DNA of 64,000 nucleotides from Lycorma delicatula (GCF_047948215.1 NC_134455.1:222684526-222748525); one strand, 5' to 3'. Positions 1-11,402 are shown, counted from the stretch's first letter. Numbers and translations are program-made. The notes: generated by a model not told the origin, from the sequence alone.

Positions 1-616
1 CGTTTCATTACTTCCAAGTAGAATTTTGAATTCATGATTTGACCAGTTGGAACAAATTCATGATGAATCAGGCCCTTTGAGTCAAAGAATGCACTCAACA
101 TCGTTTTCACTCTTGATTCAACCAAGCAGCAGATTGACACTTTATTTGCGAATCATACATGAAGCACCAGCTTTCATCTCCAGTTACAATTGTTTGCAAA
201 AAATTTGGGTCGCTATTGTCAGTTTCAACAAAGTCTTGAGTGCAAGAAAGATGCACCTGTTTTTATTCTTTAGTCAAGAAGTGTGGAATGAAACAAGAGC
301 ACACCTTTTGGCGGTTCATTTTTTCTGTTAGAATTGCACTTACCGCGTCTTTAATTATGTTTAGCTCTTCTGCTACGGTGCGAAGGATAAGATGAGGTTG
401 TTTGAGCAGGAGCGTGTGCACTTTCGCAACATTTTTGTTATGAACAACTGTTGGCGGCCTCCCACTTCATTTGTCATCATGCAACGACTCTACCATCTTT
501 AAACTGCTTCCACACTTGTATGATTTAGTACAAGATGCAGCTTCATCACTGGAATAAGTTTAAATGAAAGATTTTTGAAGTCGAACACAAAATTTTATTG
601 CCCTTCTCAGTTCCAT
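1..616 (-). pseudogene. mariner-like transposase relic, truncated by window edge
   Basis: Read on the minus strand from an ATG at 614-616, the conceptual protein starts MELRRAIKFCVRLQKSF, typical of the mariner helix-turn-helix region. It continues through a SGRPPTV linker, an AEELNI recognition helix, and the first catalytic block TGDESW at about 169-186. It then reaches a block resembling HHEFVPTGQ and MNSKFYLEVMKR near the window start. Several in-frame stops and small shifts break it, so it cannot make transposase. The catalytic C-terminus lies left of base 1. The poly-A end of a LINE begins about 38 bp upstream of the ATG, so the LINE may have inserted into or beside this element. The mariner family is clear; the subfamily is not assigned. 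Confidence 0.8.
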
Positions 617-653
617 GCCACAAGCTCGCACAAGGTCACATGAATGCAATGTA

Positions 654-3600
654 CTTTTTTTGTCTTCAGTCATTTGACTGGTTTGATGCAGCTCTCCAAG
701 ATTCCCTATCTAGTGCTAGTCGTTTCATTTCGGTATACCCCCTATTTCCCACATCCCTAACAATTTGTTGTTTTACATATTCCAAACGTTGCCTGCCTAC
801 ACAATTGTTTCCTTCTACCTGTTCCTCCAATATTAAAGCGACTATTCCAGGATGCCTTAATATGTGGCCTATAAGTCTGTCTCTTCTTTTAGCTATATTT
901 TCCAAATGTTTCTTTCTTCATCTATTTGCCACAACACCTCTTCATTTGTCACTTTATCAACCCATCTGATTTTTAACATTCTCCTATAGCACAACATTTC
1001 AAAAGCTTCTAATCTTTTCTTCTCAGATACTCCGATTGTCCAAGTTTCACTTCCATATAAAGCGACACTCCAAACATATACTTTCAAAAATCTTTTCCTG
1101 ACATTTAAATTAATTTTTGATGTAAACAAATTATATTTCTGACTGAAGGCTCATTTCGCCTGTTCTATTCAGCATTTTATACCGCTCCTGCTTCGTCCAT
1201 CTTTAGTAATTCTACTTCCCAAATAACAAAATTCTTCTACCTCCATAATCTTTTCTCCTCCTATTTTCACATTCAGTGGTCCATCTTTGTTATTTCTACT
1301 ACTTTTCATTGCTTTCATTTTGTTCTTGTTTATTTTCATCAGTAGTTCTTGCGTAGGCCTTCAACCATGCCATTCCTTGTTTCTTCTAAATCCTTTTTAT
1401 TCTCAGCTAGAATTACTATATCATCAGCAAATCGCAGCATTCACCTCGTGAAAAGATAAAGATCTTAATTCCGAATTTAAATTGTTCTTTAACATCATTA
1501 ACTGCTAGTTCTGTGTAAAGATTAAAAAGTAACGGGGATAGGGCATCCTTGTCGGACTCCCTTTCTTATTACGGCTTCTTTCTTAATGTTCTTCAATTAT
1601 TACTGTTGCTGTTTGGTTCCTGTAAATGTTAGCAATTGTTCTTCTATCTCTGTATTTGAACCCTAATTTTTTTAAAATGCTGGCATTTTATTCCAGTCTA
1701 TGTTATCGAATGCCTTTTCTAGGTCTATAAATGCCAAGAATGTTGGTTTGTTTTTCTTTAATCTTTCTTCTACTATTAATCTGAGGCCTATAATTTCTTC
1801 CCTTATCACTGTACTTTTCCTGAAACCAAACTGGTCTTTTAACACTTCTTCCACTTTCCTCTTAATTCTTCTGTATAGAATTCTAGTTAAGATTTTTGAT
1901 GTATGACTAGTTAAACTAATTGTTCTGTATTCTTCACATTTATCTGCTCCTGCTTTCTTTGGTATCATGACTATAACACTTTTTTTGAAGTCTGACGGAA
2001 CTTCCTCTTTTTCATAAATATTACACACCAGTTTGTATAATCTATTAATCGCTTTCTCACCTGCACTGTGCAGTAATACTACTGGTATTCCGTCTATTCT
2101 AGGAGCCTTTCTACCATTCAAATCTTTTAATGCTCTCTTAAATTCAGATCTCAGTATTGTTTTTCACATTTCATCCTCTTCAACTTTCTCTTCTTCCTCT
2201 ATAACACCATTTTCTAATTCATTTTCTCCGTATAACTCTTCAATATATTCCACCCACCTATCAACTTTACCTTTCGTATTATAAATCGGTGTACCATCTT
2301 TGTTTAACACATTATTGGATTTTAATTTATGTACCCCAAAATTTTTCTTAACTTTCCTGTGTGCTCCGTCTATTTTACCATGTTCATTTCTCTTTCCACT
2401 TATGAACATTTTTCTTTAATCCACTCTTCTTTCGCTAGTTTGCACTTTCTATTTATAGTATTTCTTAATTGTCAATAGTTCCTTTTACTTTCTTCATCAC
2501 TAGCATTCTTATATTTTCTACGTTCATCCATCAGCTGCATATATCATCTGAAACCCAAGGTTTTCTACCAGTTCTCTTACCTCCTCTTCCTCAAGCTTCT
2601 CTAAATTCTACCGATTCATCTGACACCTTTTCTTCAGGTTTTTAAACCCCAATCTACATTTCATTATCACTAAATTATGGTCGCTATCAATGTCTGTTCC
2701 ATGGTAAGTTTTGAGTCAACGAGTTGATTTCTAAAAATTTGCTTAACGATGATATAATCTATCTGATATCTTGCAGTATCGCCTGGCTTTATCCAAGTGT
2801 ATATTCCTCTATTATGATTTTTAAATTGGGTGTTGGCAATTACTAAATTATACTTCATGCAAAACTCTATAAGTTGGTCCCTTCTTTCATTCCTTTTGCC
2901 CAGCTCGTATTCACCCACTATATTTCCTTCCTTGCCTTTTCCAATGCTTGCATTCCAATCTCCAACTATTATTAAATTTTCATCTCCTTTTATGTGTTTA
3001 ATTGCTTCATCAATTTCGTCGTATACACTCTACCTCATCATCATCATGGGATCTTGTAGGCATAAAGACGTTAACAGTCGTTGGTTTAGGTTTTGATTTT
3101 ATCCTTATTACAATGACTCTATCAATGTGCATTTTGAAATATTCTACTCTATCTTCTTGTTCATTACAAAACCTACTCCTGCCTGCCCATTATTTGAAGC
3201 TGAGTTAATTTTTCTAAAATCACCTGACCAAAAGTCGTTTTCCTCTTCTCACCGAACCTCACTAATTCCTACTAGATTTATCCTATCCATTTCCCTCTTT
3301 AAATTTTCTAACCTACCAACCTTTGTTAAACTTCTAACATTCCACACTCGACTCGTAGAATGTTCTTTTTTAATTTTCTGGTGACCCCTTCCTTAGTAGT
3401 CTCCACCCGGAGATCCGAATGGGGAACTAGTTTACTTCTGGAATATTTTACCAAGGAAGGTGCCTCCATTATTGCTATATGAAGATACAGAGAGCTACAT
3501 TTTCTTGCAAAAAAAGCAGCTGTAGTTTTCAGCTGCGCAGTACTCAGAGGACTGAGTGAAATTGATATGGCCGTTTAAGTCGTCCTGACTTACGCCCTTA

Positions 3601-3706
3601 ACAACTACTGAAAGAGCTGCTGCCCTCTTTCAGGAATCATTCCTTAGTCTGGCTCTCAATAGATACCTCTCAGATATGGTTGCACCTTCGGTCCATCTAT
3701 TCTATA
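654..3706 (-). mobile_element. LINE copy 1 (RTE/BovB-like endonuclease-reverse transcriptase), near full length, dead
   Basis: A non-LTR retrotransposon lies on the minus strand. Its 3' end is marked by a T run at 654-661, which is the poly-A tail on the minus strand. The 5' part reaches about 3706 and includes non-coding leader sequence (about 3390-3706) before the endonuclease. The order along the element is leader, AP-type endonuclease (about 3380-2600), linker, reverse transcriptase (about 2120-1430), and a C-terminal block ending in WRAASNQSND (about 905-666). The C-terminus resembles the BovB/RTE tail, which is why I place it there; the clade call is from memory. It is about 3.05 kb and has many frameshifts and stops. 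A shorter copy of the same family lies at 23816-26188 in the same orientation. Confidence 0.85.
666..3384 (-). pseudogene. LINE copy 1 ORF2 (endonuclease-RT), disrupted
   Basis: Broken reading frames on the minus strand carry recognisable pieces. The endonuclease C-terminal part at 2918-2670 includes YTWIKPGDTARYQIDYIIVKQ. The RT fingers at 2121-1672 include IPKKAGADKCEEYRTISLTS, QFGFRKS and FIDLEKAFDNIDW, so the motif A aspartate is kept. The FADD motif B/C region lies near 1430. The thumb and connection region at 1129-893 includes YGSETWT, and the tail at 905-666 contains GRQRLEYVKQQIVRDVG. The pieces fall in different frames, with indels between them. Relative to copy 2, sequence is lost around 2570-2600 between the linker and the endonuclease. 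No functional protein is expected. Confidence 0.8.
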
Positions 3707-4255
3707 TCAAAGTGCTTTAATTTTTGGTTATGCATAATAATATAGATTTAATATTAATTTTTAATAATTCTATTAAGATCCCCTTTTTTGCTGGTCAAAG
3801 CCATTACAGAATTCATTAAGAATATATAGAAAACTAACAGTGAAGCTAATGCAATGAAATAAGAAATAAAAATGTTGTCCACCATTTAAATAAAATATGC
3901 ATTGTTTACGCCATTGTGTAAAGTTGCGTTATTTCCAATGAATTCAAAGTTAAGGTTGGATCTTGCTGTGCTACAGGCTTGGTAAATTTATTACTGTGTT
4001 TCGTATTGGGCTTGTCATATGTGTATCTGTTTGATTATCTTTGTTTGGTTTATTGTCTCCGAACTCAAGTCTTGGCGTCAGTCTGACGGGCGGTTCTGTC
4101 ATCTTAATTAGTGACCGCGTGTTTCATATCTCGCATTATTTATTGCTGCCTTCACACACACCCTTTTTTTTCATTCCCATACTAATACATACACACATCT
4201 CTTGTCTTTTACACACACTCTCTCCTGTCCACTGCCTAGGTTTGGTTTCCTAGAT
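3707..4255. other. non-coding stretch between LINE and hairpin
   Basis: No credible exon is seen. The sequence is AT-rich to about 4010. It then turns pyrimidine-rich with short CA/CT tracts (4140-4235) and a locally higher GC content around 4060-4110. This change may mark the left edge of an uncharacterised repeat that continues to about 5870. Confidence 0.5.
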
Positions 4256-4300
4256 AAAAAATGGCATGAAAGAAAATAGGGTTCTTTCATGCCATTTTTT
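4256..4300. repeat. perfect 19-bp inverted repeat (hairpin)
   Basis: The arms AAAAAATGGCATGAAAGAA (4256-4274) and its exact reverse complement (4282-4300) flank a 7-base loop. The stem has no mismatch. It has A- and T-rich ends, so a transcript crossing it would form a strong stem. No neighbouring gene explains it. It could be an internal signal of a larger repeat, such as an LTR leader, or a very short foldback insertion. Confidence 0.85.
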
Positions 4301-5423
4301 CGGTAGAGTAGCTCAGACATTCACCATGTGCAGTCGACTGTGACTTTTCTCTCTCGTACTTTGTGTTAATTACTTTCATCGTATTCATACTCATAAACGT
4401 TGTGGTCATTCTCTCTTGCTCTTCTCGTCAGCTTTTGTGAATTTTGCAGATTTCTATGTTTCGTCTAGCCTCGTTTCTTTGATAAGTTAATTCTCAAATT
4501 CAGTATATTACGTCTCTGATGAAAGTGTTTCAATTACTACAAACCAGCCAATTCCATAGACACCGAATCTTCTCCAGGTGCTTATTACAATTTTATCAAT
4601 GCAGAATTTCTCCAAACTCATTACTACAAATCTGAGACACCACGTCTTGTTCAACTTCTAAATCATGTTTCACCTCTGTATTCTTGATCAGCCATTGCAG
4701 ACTACGCCTAGGATTCACTGTATGTATTCGTATTCATGTGTACTTTCATTCACGAGCTCATCTTTTACAAATATTTATGTGTGATTAAGGCAAGTTAAAC
4801 TTATTCATTATTTATTATATTAAACAGTTATGTTATTAGTAAATTCAGTGAAATACTCAATTTATTGTACTCTATGAATTTGAAATTCAAGATTAACTTA
4901 TGCAACCATTTCATCATTCAAGTATAGTCACGCAAGGTGGCTTAGTTAAAGGTTATGTTATTATCTTTTTCATGTACAACATATTTTATGTTCTATTAAT
5001 GCCAACTATCGTCATTATCAAATCTACTTGAAATTAAACACTACTTCAGAATTATAAAACATATGTGTGACGTATTTCATATATTATTATTGATAATATT
5101 CTGGTCGTTCATCAAAAGTCAGTTACTTAGAGTAAATTACCTTACTTGAAATGGTTTTTAAATACTGACTCTATCATTTAATCTAATTTAATTTGTTAAT
5201 CATAGAGATTAATTCTTATCTAATTCATGTACTGAGTTCATGTTACGTTTCTTGCTTTAATCTAAAAATTATATCTCCTGAAGTGAAGTCGTAATTGTGG
5301 ACTTCTCTGTAATTATTGTAATTCGTTCTCGTAATATTTATTGTTTTTGTATTCCTTCCTGTAGTTTGAATAATAATGTATTTAGTTATTTAAACTGTTT
5401 TTTGCCACGTTTTTTAATGCAAT
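4301..5423. other. non-coding, possible LTR-like or uncharacterised repeat
   Basis: No exon or protein similarity is seen. The stretch is T-rich on the plus strand with many short stops. Together with the hairpin on its left and the tandem duplication on its right, ending near a run reading ttttacccaaca (about 5878-5890), it could be part of a solo LTR. No target duplication was found, so this is weak. Confidence 0.3.
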
Positions 5424-5850
5424 ATTTTCAAATTGATTATTTGAAACATGTATATTTATGTTTTTGTCGCTTATTATTAGAATTGATATGTTGTTTCAGC
5501 TGATATTATTTGCATAAATTCTGTATAGACTTAAGTTAAATTTTTCTTGTAATTTCATTTTATTTTGTTTAAGTATATGATTGTAAAAAAGGTGTTTTAT
5601 ATTCCGTTGTTTTTCAGGCTATGTTCAATTGTAGATTTTCAAATTGATTATTTGATATATGTATTTTTATGTATTTGTTATGTATTATTATTATTCATAT
5701 GTTGAGTTAAGTTGATATTTCTTGTATAAATTCTGTATAGAATTAAGTTATGTTTATTGCATAATTGCATTCAAGTTTTTAAGATTATGATTTATGAAAA
5801 AGTTTAGTTGTTTTTTCTATAATTAAAGTCCAATTTCTTTTGGGAAATAC
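5424..5850 (+). repeat. tandem duplication, period 211 bp, two units
   Basis: The block attttcaaattgattatttg starts at 5424 and again at 5635. Following blocks recur in the same order at the same spacing, including the ataaattctgtataga segment. The units have diverged by substitutions and small indels, so the duplication is not recent. No reading frame is shared. Confidence 0.75.
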
Positions 5851-6729
5851 GAGCTGTGTGTTCTTTTATTTTTGTTAATTTTACCCAACATGCATCTTTA
5901 TTTGTGTAAATTTAAATTAACTTTAAACTTATTAAACTAAATTTAGACTTATAAATTATATTAAATATGAATTAAAAATATTTACTAATTTTTTAAAGAA
6001 TAGACCTACTATTAAGTGCAAAGCATGAACAAGATGTAATTTGGCCAATACTAAATTCAAAGGAGTTTCTGGGTAGTAGAATTCTCCAATAACAAACTTG
6101 GGGAATAACCCTACATATTCATGTTCTTGACGCATTTCTTAAAGGCTTGGAAAACTGTCAATGACACGTCTGAAAAGAATGTAAGAAGATAACCCACGCT
6201 TAATCTTTGTTAAATTATAAAACTTCACCGTTTATTTTAGTAATGTGTCTATTATGTATTATTAATTTATTCCAGAACATCATAAATAGAAGGTCATCCT
6301 AATGTATTTATAGACATTTTATTTTGACTTTATAATTATTATTATTATTCATTCATAGATAATGAAGGAATACTACATTGCATGTTCTAACTAGACAATT
6401 TAGATTACCTAGGTTTATATATAACTTGGTAGATTTCATACATGTTTCTTAATTGCTTAGACAGTTCTAAGCAGAATAAAATTTAATATAATTTTTTATA
6501 AACTCTGTATTTCTTATTTTTAGTCTCCACTGTATGAATAGAATATTATCTAAGGAATAACATTCATTAGTCTATTTTATTGGTCAGAAAAACATTGTTT
6601 TTGATTTTTCAAGATCATTGCTTGTATTAAATAACAAGAAATTTTCAGGAAAGACAAAATTGTTGCTAGTCAGTTTTTCAAGGCTGGTGTTTGGTGTATA
6701 GTAACTCATATAGTGTAGTTTGTAGGCTT
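5851..6729. other. AT-rich non-coding sequence
   Basis: I see nothing beyond AT-rich sequence with short polypurine and poly-AT runs. By position it is probably intronic to the upstream part of UTP15. Confidence 0.5.
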
Positions 6730-7062
6730 CAAAGCCTGTAACAGCTGAAATGGTAGAGACAATATGTAAGCGTTTCCATAAAATATTCCACACTGATATC
6801 ACTGGCAGTGCTAGTTAGCAGCTGGCCTTTGTAATAGATGTTTTAGGACCGTGCTGGAAAGACTCCCTGACATGTTCAACATTTTTCAGACACTCTTGGC
6901 TGTTCTGTACATTTACCTTTATTTCAAACTAATTATGCTACCAATGCATATTATTATCATGGAGGATCACAGTTAACGTTTTACAGAATATATGTTCAAC
7001 TGTAACTAGAAATTCATATTTTGCACATTGCAAAACACAGATGTCTGTGCAGGAGTCGCCAT
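6730..7062 (-). pseudogene. Tc1/mariner-type transposase N-terminal relic
   Basis: On the minus strand from an ATG at 7060-7062 the sequence begins MATPAQ and, allowing frame changes, continues through a VQNMNF-like segment. Further on it matches blocks that recall the N-terminal helix-turn-helix of insect Tc1-like transposases: a segment near 6890 with RVSE-like residues, SLSSTVLKHLLQRPA, and a later FRLLQALKP-like segment. It is full of stops. The catalytic domain is absent. The assignment rests on the order of several short matches rather than one long alignment. Confidence 0.5.
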
Positions 7063-7412
7063 CTTTACTAATGGCATTGTCAAGCAGAAAGGTAGGGAAT
7101 CAGTCTATGACCACATGCGCAACTAAAATCTTTTTACTCTTTGATTCTAGCCTTAAATCAATACTGTGCAGCTTACCTCATCCAAGAGACATAACAAATT
7201 AAAATCTTGGTAGTCTTTTTTTATACACTTTGTATAAATAACTTATAAATAAAATTACATTAAAATTAAAAATTATAAAACAGAGTTGAAAAAGTGTTAT
7301 TGTTTTAGAAATTTTTGGGTTAAAATATCTACTGTTGTTCATTTACACATCAATGATAGTATGTCTCCTATAGAGAGTGTTTTTATAATTTTGTTTTTTG
7401 GGCCATTATTAG

Positions 7413-7540
7413 GCGAAAAGGTTTGCGTCAAGCTGTTGCTGGATTTGATAATTTAGACCGATTGTTACACTTCTTAACTAAGCACATTGGAGACTGTAGA
7501 TTTACGAGGACACTTATTGATGTAGCTAATATTGTACTGG
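7413..7540 (+). CDS. UTP15: UTP15 penultimate coding exon (U3 snoRNP WD protein, C-terminal domain)
   Basis: This internal exon is bounded by an AG acceptor (7411-7412) and a consensus GTAAGT donor (7541). After a leading G that completes a codon, it reads RKGLRQAVAGFDNLD, RLLHFLTKHIGDCR and FTRTLIDVANIVL, then one leftover G (phase 1). This matches the UTP15 C-terminal domain. UTP15 is a nucleolar component of the t-UTP subcomplex of the small-subunit processome, needed for pre-rRNA transcription and 18S processing. The leftover G joins the next exon at 11160 to make GAT (Asp), giving VLDVYW across the junction, as in the family. The upstream WD40 exons are not visible and should lie left of the window. 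Confidence 0.85.
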
Positions 7541-8030
7541 GTAAGTTTTATTAGAAGTAATTTATTTTTATATTATTACTGATTTTAAAAACCATGTTTA
7601 CTTGGAATTTCTCGCAATTTGTTAAAGGATTTTTTATTGTTTGACCTTGTCGGTAATTTATTGGTTTATTTTCTTGAAATTTCTGCTAGAAGTAAAGCTT
7701 CTTGTAAGTTTGTACTGGATTACAAAAATGAAATAACAAATATATGGATTTGTTTAGTTCTGTCGCTACAGAGTTGGAGTTTTCAGTATTTATCTGCTTA
7801 ACTACCAGGTTCTTCGGTATTAGTTGACCAAACTAATACCGAGCCTGAGTTAATTGTTGCATTCAACCCTATCTTAAATCTACAAAAGGCTATGTGCTAT
7901 TTAGCACTGGAAGACAACATGTATAAAACTGTTCTAACTTATAGACTATACAGAAGAGCACCAATTTATATAAAAATAATTGATTTTTCTTAAGTTGATC
8001 GTTTCAATATCACCTCTGTACTAATAATTA
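7541..8030. other. left part of the last UTP15 intron
   Basis: Non-coding, AT-rich. A short run at 7619-7801 stays open but has no recognisable protein and no splice support. Confidence 0.55.
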
Positions 8031-8369
8031 TTGTATATATAGAATAAATTCAACTTGATTCACCCAAGTACAGAATTGATTAAAATAAAATGACACACCT
8101 TATTTTTCCATACAATCTCTGCAATAGTGCTTTCGTGGCAACCTGCATCTTCAGTTGTAGATTTTTTCTTTTTAGTGAAAAGATGTATATTTTAATTTGT
8201 AATTTAACACTAAATATTTTACTAAAAAGAAAAAATCTACATCTGAAGATGCAGGTTGCTGCGAAAGTGCTATTGTAGAAATTGTATGAAAAAATAAGGT
8301 GTGTATCATTTTATTTTATTCAATTCTGTACTTGGGTGGATCAAGTTTAAATCTATTTAATATATACAA
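8031..8369. mobile_element. foldback element (MITE-like) with ~150-bp inverted arms
   Basis: The left arm (about 8031-8180) and right arm (about 8217-8369) are reverse complements over about 150 bases, with scattered mismatches and one or two small indels. The spacer is only about 36 bases. Matching landmarks include cacccaagtacagaattga on the left, mirrored near 8320-8340, and gcaacctgcatcttcag, mirrored near 8240-8260. There is no coding capacity of its own. The short open frame across it is a by-product of the palindrome. No target duplication is obvious at the edges. It lies in the last UTP15 intron, and a UTP15 pre-mRNA would fold it into a long hairpin. Confidence 0.85.
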
Positions 8370-8727
8370 AAAAATTTATGAATGACACATTAAATTGAGA
8401 AAATGAAAGTGTCATGTTTATTCATGAAGCAGCCAATGAGTAGTAGAAGAAAGTGTTAAGGTGCTGCTCCAGAAAAATTTTTTCTGGGCCTTTTAAAAGC
8501 CATGGTTAAAGTTTTCTGTAAAATAAAAGAACCTAAAAAAAATTGAATCAAATGGAATAGCTGGAAGCAGGATATAATCTAATTCTACTCTTTATCACAT
8601 TCAAGAATATGGTACACTGTTTAACTGAATAATAAAATGTCTGCTTAAAAACACTATAGTCCAGTGATGCTTAATTTAGATTTCTATGTACACAGAAACA
8701 TATATATAATGAGTTTTTACTAATTAC

Positions 8728-8796
8728 CTTCTCTTTCGCCCTTCCAGTGTGTTTTTGGACAGATTTGGCAATGAAAGAGCCCTTGCTTTCCGCCAT
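8728..8796 (-). CDS. Amph: amphiphysin/BIN first coding exon (N-BAR amphipathic helix)
   Basis: On the minus strand the ATG at 8794-8796 begins MAESKGSFIAKSVQKHTGRA and then KEK, followed by a GT donor at 8727-8726 in phase 0. This is the conserved N-terminal amphipathic segment (H0) of amphiphysin/BIN BAR proteins, with the family core AKSVQKH-x-GRAKEK. These proteins bind and curve membranes; in insects the protein organises T-tubules and cortical membranes. The match ends where the family continues with the first BAR helix, as expected at an exon end. A pyrimidine tract with CAG at 8812-8810, just upstream, is either a 3' splice site for a preceding non-coding exon or an initiator. No further amphiphysin exon is visible to the left; they should lie beyond the window. 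Confidence 0.8.
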
Positions 8797-10040
8797 CTTC
8801 TGATCACTACTGAAAAAACAACCAAACCACTTTCATATTACTTCCAATGACTAAACTAGAAAAGGGAATGTCAACAAGGAACATTCCATTCACACTCTGA
8901 GTAAAAGAAAAAACTACTTTCTACCAGCATACCAAGGTTGGCACTGCGGAAGCAACAGTGCTCTCTCTCCCTTGCAGTTTCCTATGTGTGCATGTACACA
9001 ACAGCCAAACACCACACTGCTGGAACTGTGAAGTACACAATTCCATATAAAGATTTTTGTATCTTTTTCATAAAATGGGGGAGGGCTACTGATATTAAGC
9101 TTAAAGATTATATATTGTACAAGTATAAAGAAATAATTAAAGAAAAAAGGACTCATTATGTTAAATGTTATCGATAATATAAAGTGAAATAAGGGGCGCT
9201 GCAGTTCCACATTGTCTATATGCGAGCCACCATTGATAGTTTTTTGTCCTGCAGTTGAAAGACTATCACATGAGGTGATCCTTCACAGGATGAACCTAAC
9301 TTCCATTGCAGATTGTGGCATATTTCAGTCTTCGTAGGATGTTGGATTGAATAGTATGATCCTTCATCTTGCTGTTATGTTTATCTGATGCTATACCAGA
9401 TTGTTTTTGCTGGTAAATATATCTAAAATATGCTGCTTCAATTTGCAGTGGTATATAATGAGAACTTTATAGGCCTAGAATATTATTATTACACATGCTT
9501 TAGATGGGCAAAAATTAAATATATACTAATTTTTCTCTGAACCACAAAAAAAATGCTCATATAAGGATTTATTGGATTTCTCACTATATTTGATGAGTTA
9601 AACTGTAAAATACTGCAAACTGTCTATTTTCAGTGGTATATTTTTGTACAATTTGTAATTAGAGAAAGAGTAATGGAGCACTCATTTAGTATTATCAAAT
9701 GAATTATTTTTAAAGAAATTATTCTGTAAAAAGCCAAAATGTTTTCACTGTGTGGCCATTACAGTTGATTTTCTTAAAATATCTGTTAAATATTTTCTTG
9801 TTACGGGTCATAAATAATTGTATTAATCTATTAAGTTAATGTTTTGAATTTATAGTTATTTTCTTATTTTTCATTATCATTACCCAGTGCAAAAATAATG
9901 TGCATTTGTTTAAAAAATTTGGTGTTAGCAATTCCTATGATGTAATGTCTAAAGATGGATTTGTTAACCATTGATTTTGATCAGGATTATGGCTGTTGTG
10001 ATAATCTTTGTAATTATATCCAGGTGTTATTATTTCAAAT
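8797..10040. other. amphiphysin 5' flank and UTP15 intron, non-coding
   Basis: Some GC-richer blocks (8900-9010 and 9190-9300) could hold amphiphysin 5' UTR or promoter, since its ATG lies just left and transcription runs leftward. No TATA-like or other element is convincing. The rest is AT-rich. Confidence 0.4.
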
Positions 10041-10065
10041 ACACACACACACGCAGAGAGAGAGA
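10041..10065 (+). repeat. (AC)n-(AG)n microsatellite
   Basis: A run of AC dinucleotides passes into AG dinucleotides. Confidence 0.9.
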
Positions 10066-10102
10066 TATTGGTTAATTAATTTACTCCCAGGGCTATCTAT
10101 AT

Positions 10103-10126
10103 CCAACCCACTGGGTTGGTCTAGTG
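10103..10126 (+). repeat. short fragment of SINE head
   Basis: About 24 bases around acccactgggttggtctagtg match the 5' tRNA-like head (A-box region) of the SINE at 27173-27467, with two or three mismatches. Nothing more of the SINE follows, so this is a tiny relic or chance similarity. Confidence 0.4.
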
Positions 10127-11159
10127 TTAGAAGAAATTGTTAGATAGACATTTAATGAGTAGATGAATGGTTGGTGTTCACAATATCCTCTGATTCCTCA
10201 AACCATCCATTATCTTGCAAGAGTTGTGAGCAAAATCATGTTTTGGAAAGAAAAAACATCTTTCTGGAGGTTTTCTAAAAACATTTTTTATCAGTACTTC
10301 CTAAGAAGTCATGTCAAGTTTGAGCAATATTTTGAATTATTTATTTTTAGTTTTAGCCCTTCCAAAAATATCAGTCACCAGAAACCAACATTTTTTCTTC
10401 TGATTTTTGTGTTTTAAATTTCTACAACTTTATAAAATCCAGTTGCTACCTCTTGAAGGACTCTTGTTTGGTGTCTGGGCATAGCATAAATTATGTCTGT
10501 CAAGTAATTAGTGATTTAAAAACTTATGAATATTCCACGTTTCTTGAAATGCTGCAGTATCAATTTAGAAGTCCACTTGTTTTCACTTCTCATCAGTATT
10601 CATACATTTCAGCACTCACTGTCCCTATTTCTACATATCCAACTATTATAAATTCAGTTTTATAATTCATGAACAATTAGCTAAAAAATAATGCATTACT
10701 AATATATAGGAATGATGAGGATGAATCCTATAGATAATAAACCATGAAACTGGCAGATAACTGAAAGACAGTGGGAGCTGGGTAGCTGGGTATAAAATAA
10801 CATTTTGTTTTTTGAGACATGTATAAGTCTAAAATTCATCCAAAAGATAAATTAATATTTGCATTATTTTACATAATTTTTAAAGTTTCAGGACCTTACA
10901 TTAATCATTTTACACAATCATCATCAATGAAATACAGAAAATACATTTTGAAGTCTGTGTATTCATCTATTATTATTCTTTTTACAATCCTGGCAACATT
11001 TTATTGTGATAAAATTATATCATTATATAAAATTTTAATCATGATTTAAAATACTTTTATTTTTATAGAAAAATTCTATAAAAATTTTCTAAAATGAATA
11101 TTTTTCATTTTTCAAACTAGATTTTTGTTTTTAATTAATGTGTTTTTAACAATGTGTAG
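10127..11159. other. right part of the last UTP15 intron
   Basis: AT-rich intron. Several runs stay open for 60-85 codons, but none shows a recognisable domain or splice context. Confidence 0.5.
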
Positions 11160-11398
11160 ATGTGTATTGGGATAAAATTGACGAGGTACCTTTCACTACA
11201 AAGAACCACTTGAAAAAGTTAAAGGAGCATCTTATACAAGAATGTAAGCTAACTGAAAATTTAGTGACTTTACAAGGAGCACTTCAGATGGTTCTTGCAG
11301 CAACCAGTTTATCAACTGATGATTATCTTCAGCAACCAGAAGAACCTCTAGAACCAACTACTGCTGCACAAGAAAATTTTATTGTTGATGTAGATTAA
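11160..11398 (+). CDS. UTP15: UTP15 terminal coding exon
   Basis: The AG acceptor at 11158-11159 is followed by AT, which with the leftover G of the exon ending at 7540 makes Asp. The frame then reads VYWDKIDEVPFTTKN, continues through HLKKLKEHLIQECKL and LQGALQMVLAA, and ends in an acidic tail FIVDVD with TAA at 11396-11398. The order DVY, a charged amphipathic helix, then a small hydrophobic segment matches the end of UTP15_C, where the family has DIY-x-P and a helix leading to the stop. A poly(A) signal lies only four bases after the stop, so the 3' UTR looks very short. The chain end in this exon is about 79 residues. Confidence 0.85.
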
Positions 11399-11402
11399 TA
11401 TT

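Noticed and set aside
598..969. Open reading frame of about 120 codons on the plus strand
   Set aside because: It lies antisense to the C-terminal coding part of the LINE and has no domain of its own. The same applies to the plus-strand frames at 24803-25198 and 25222-25668.
8090..8278. Open frame of 62 codons with a plausible helix
   Set aside because: It runs from one arm of the foldback element through the loop into the other and is a by-product of the palindrome.
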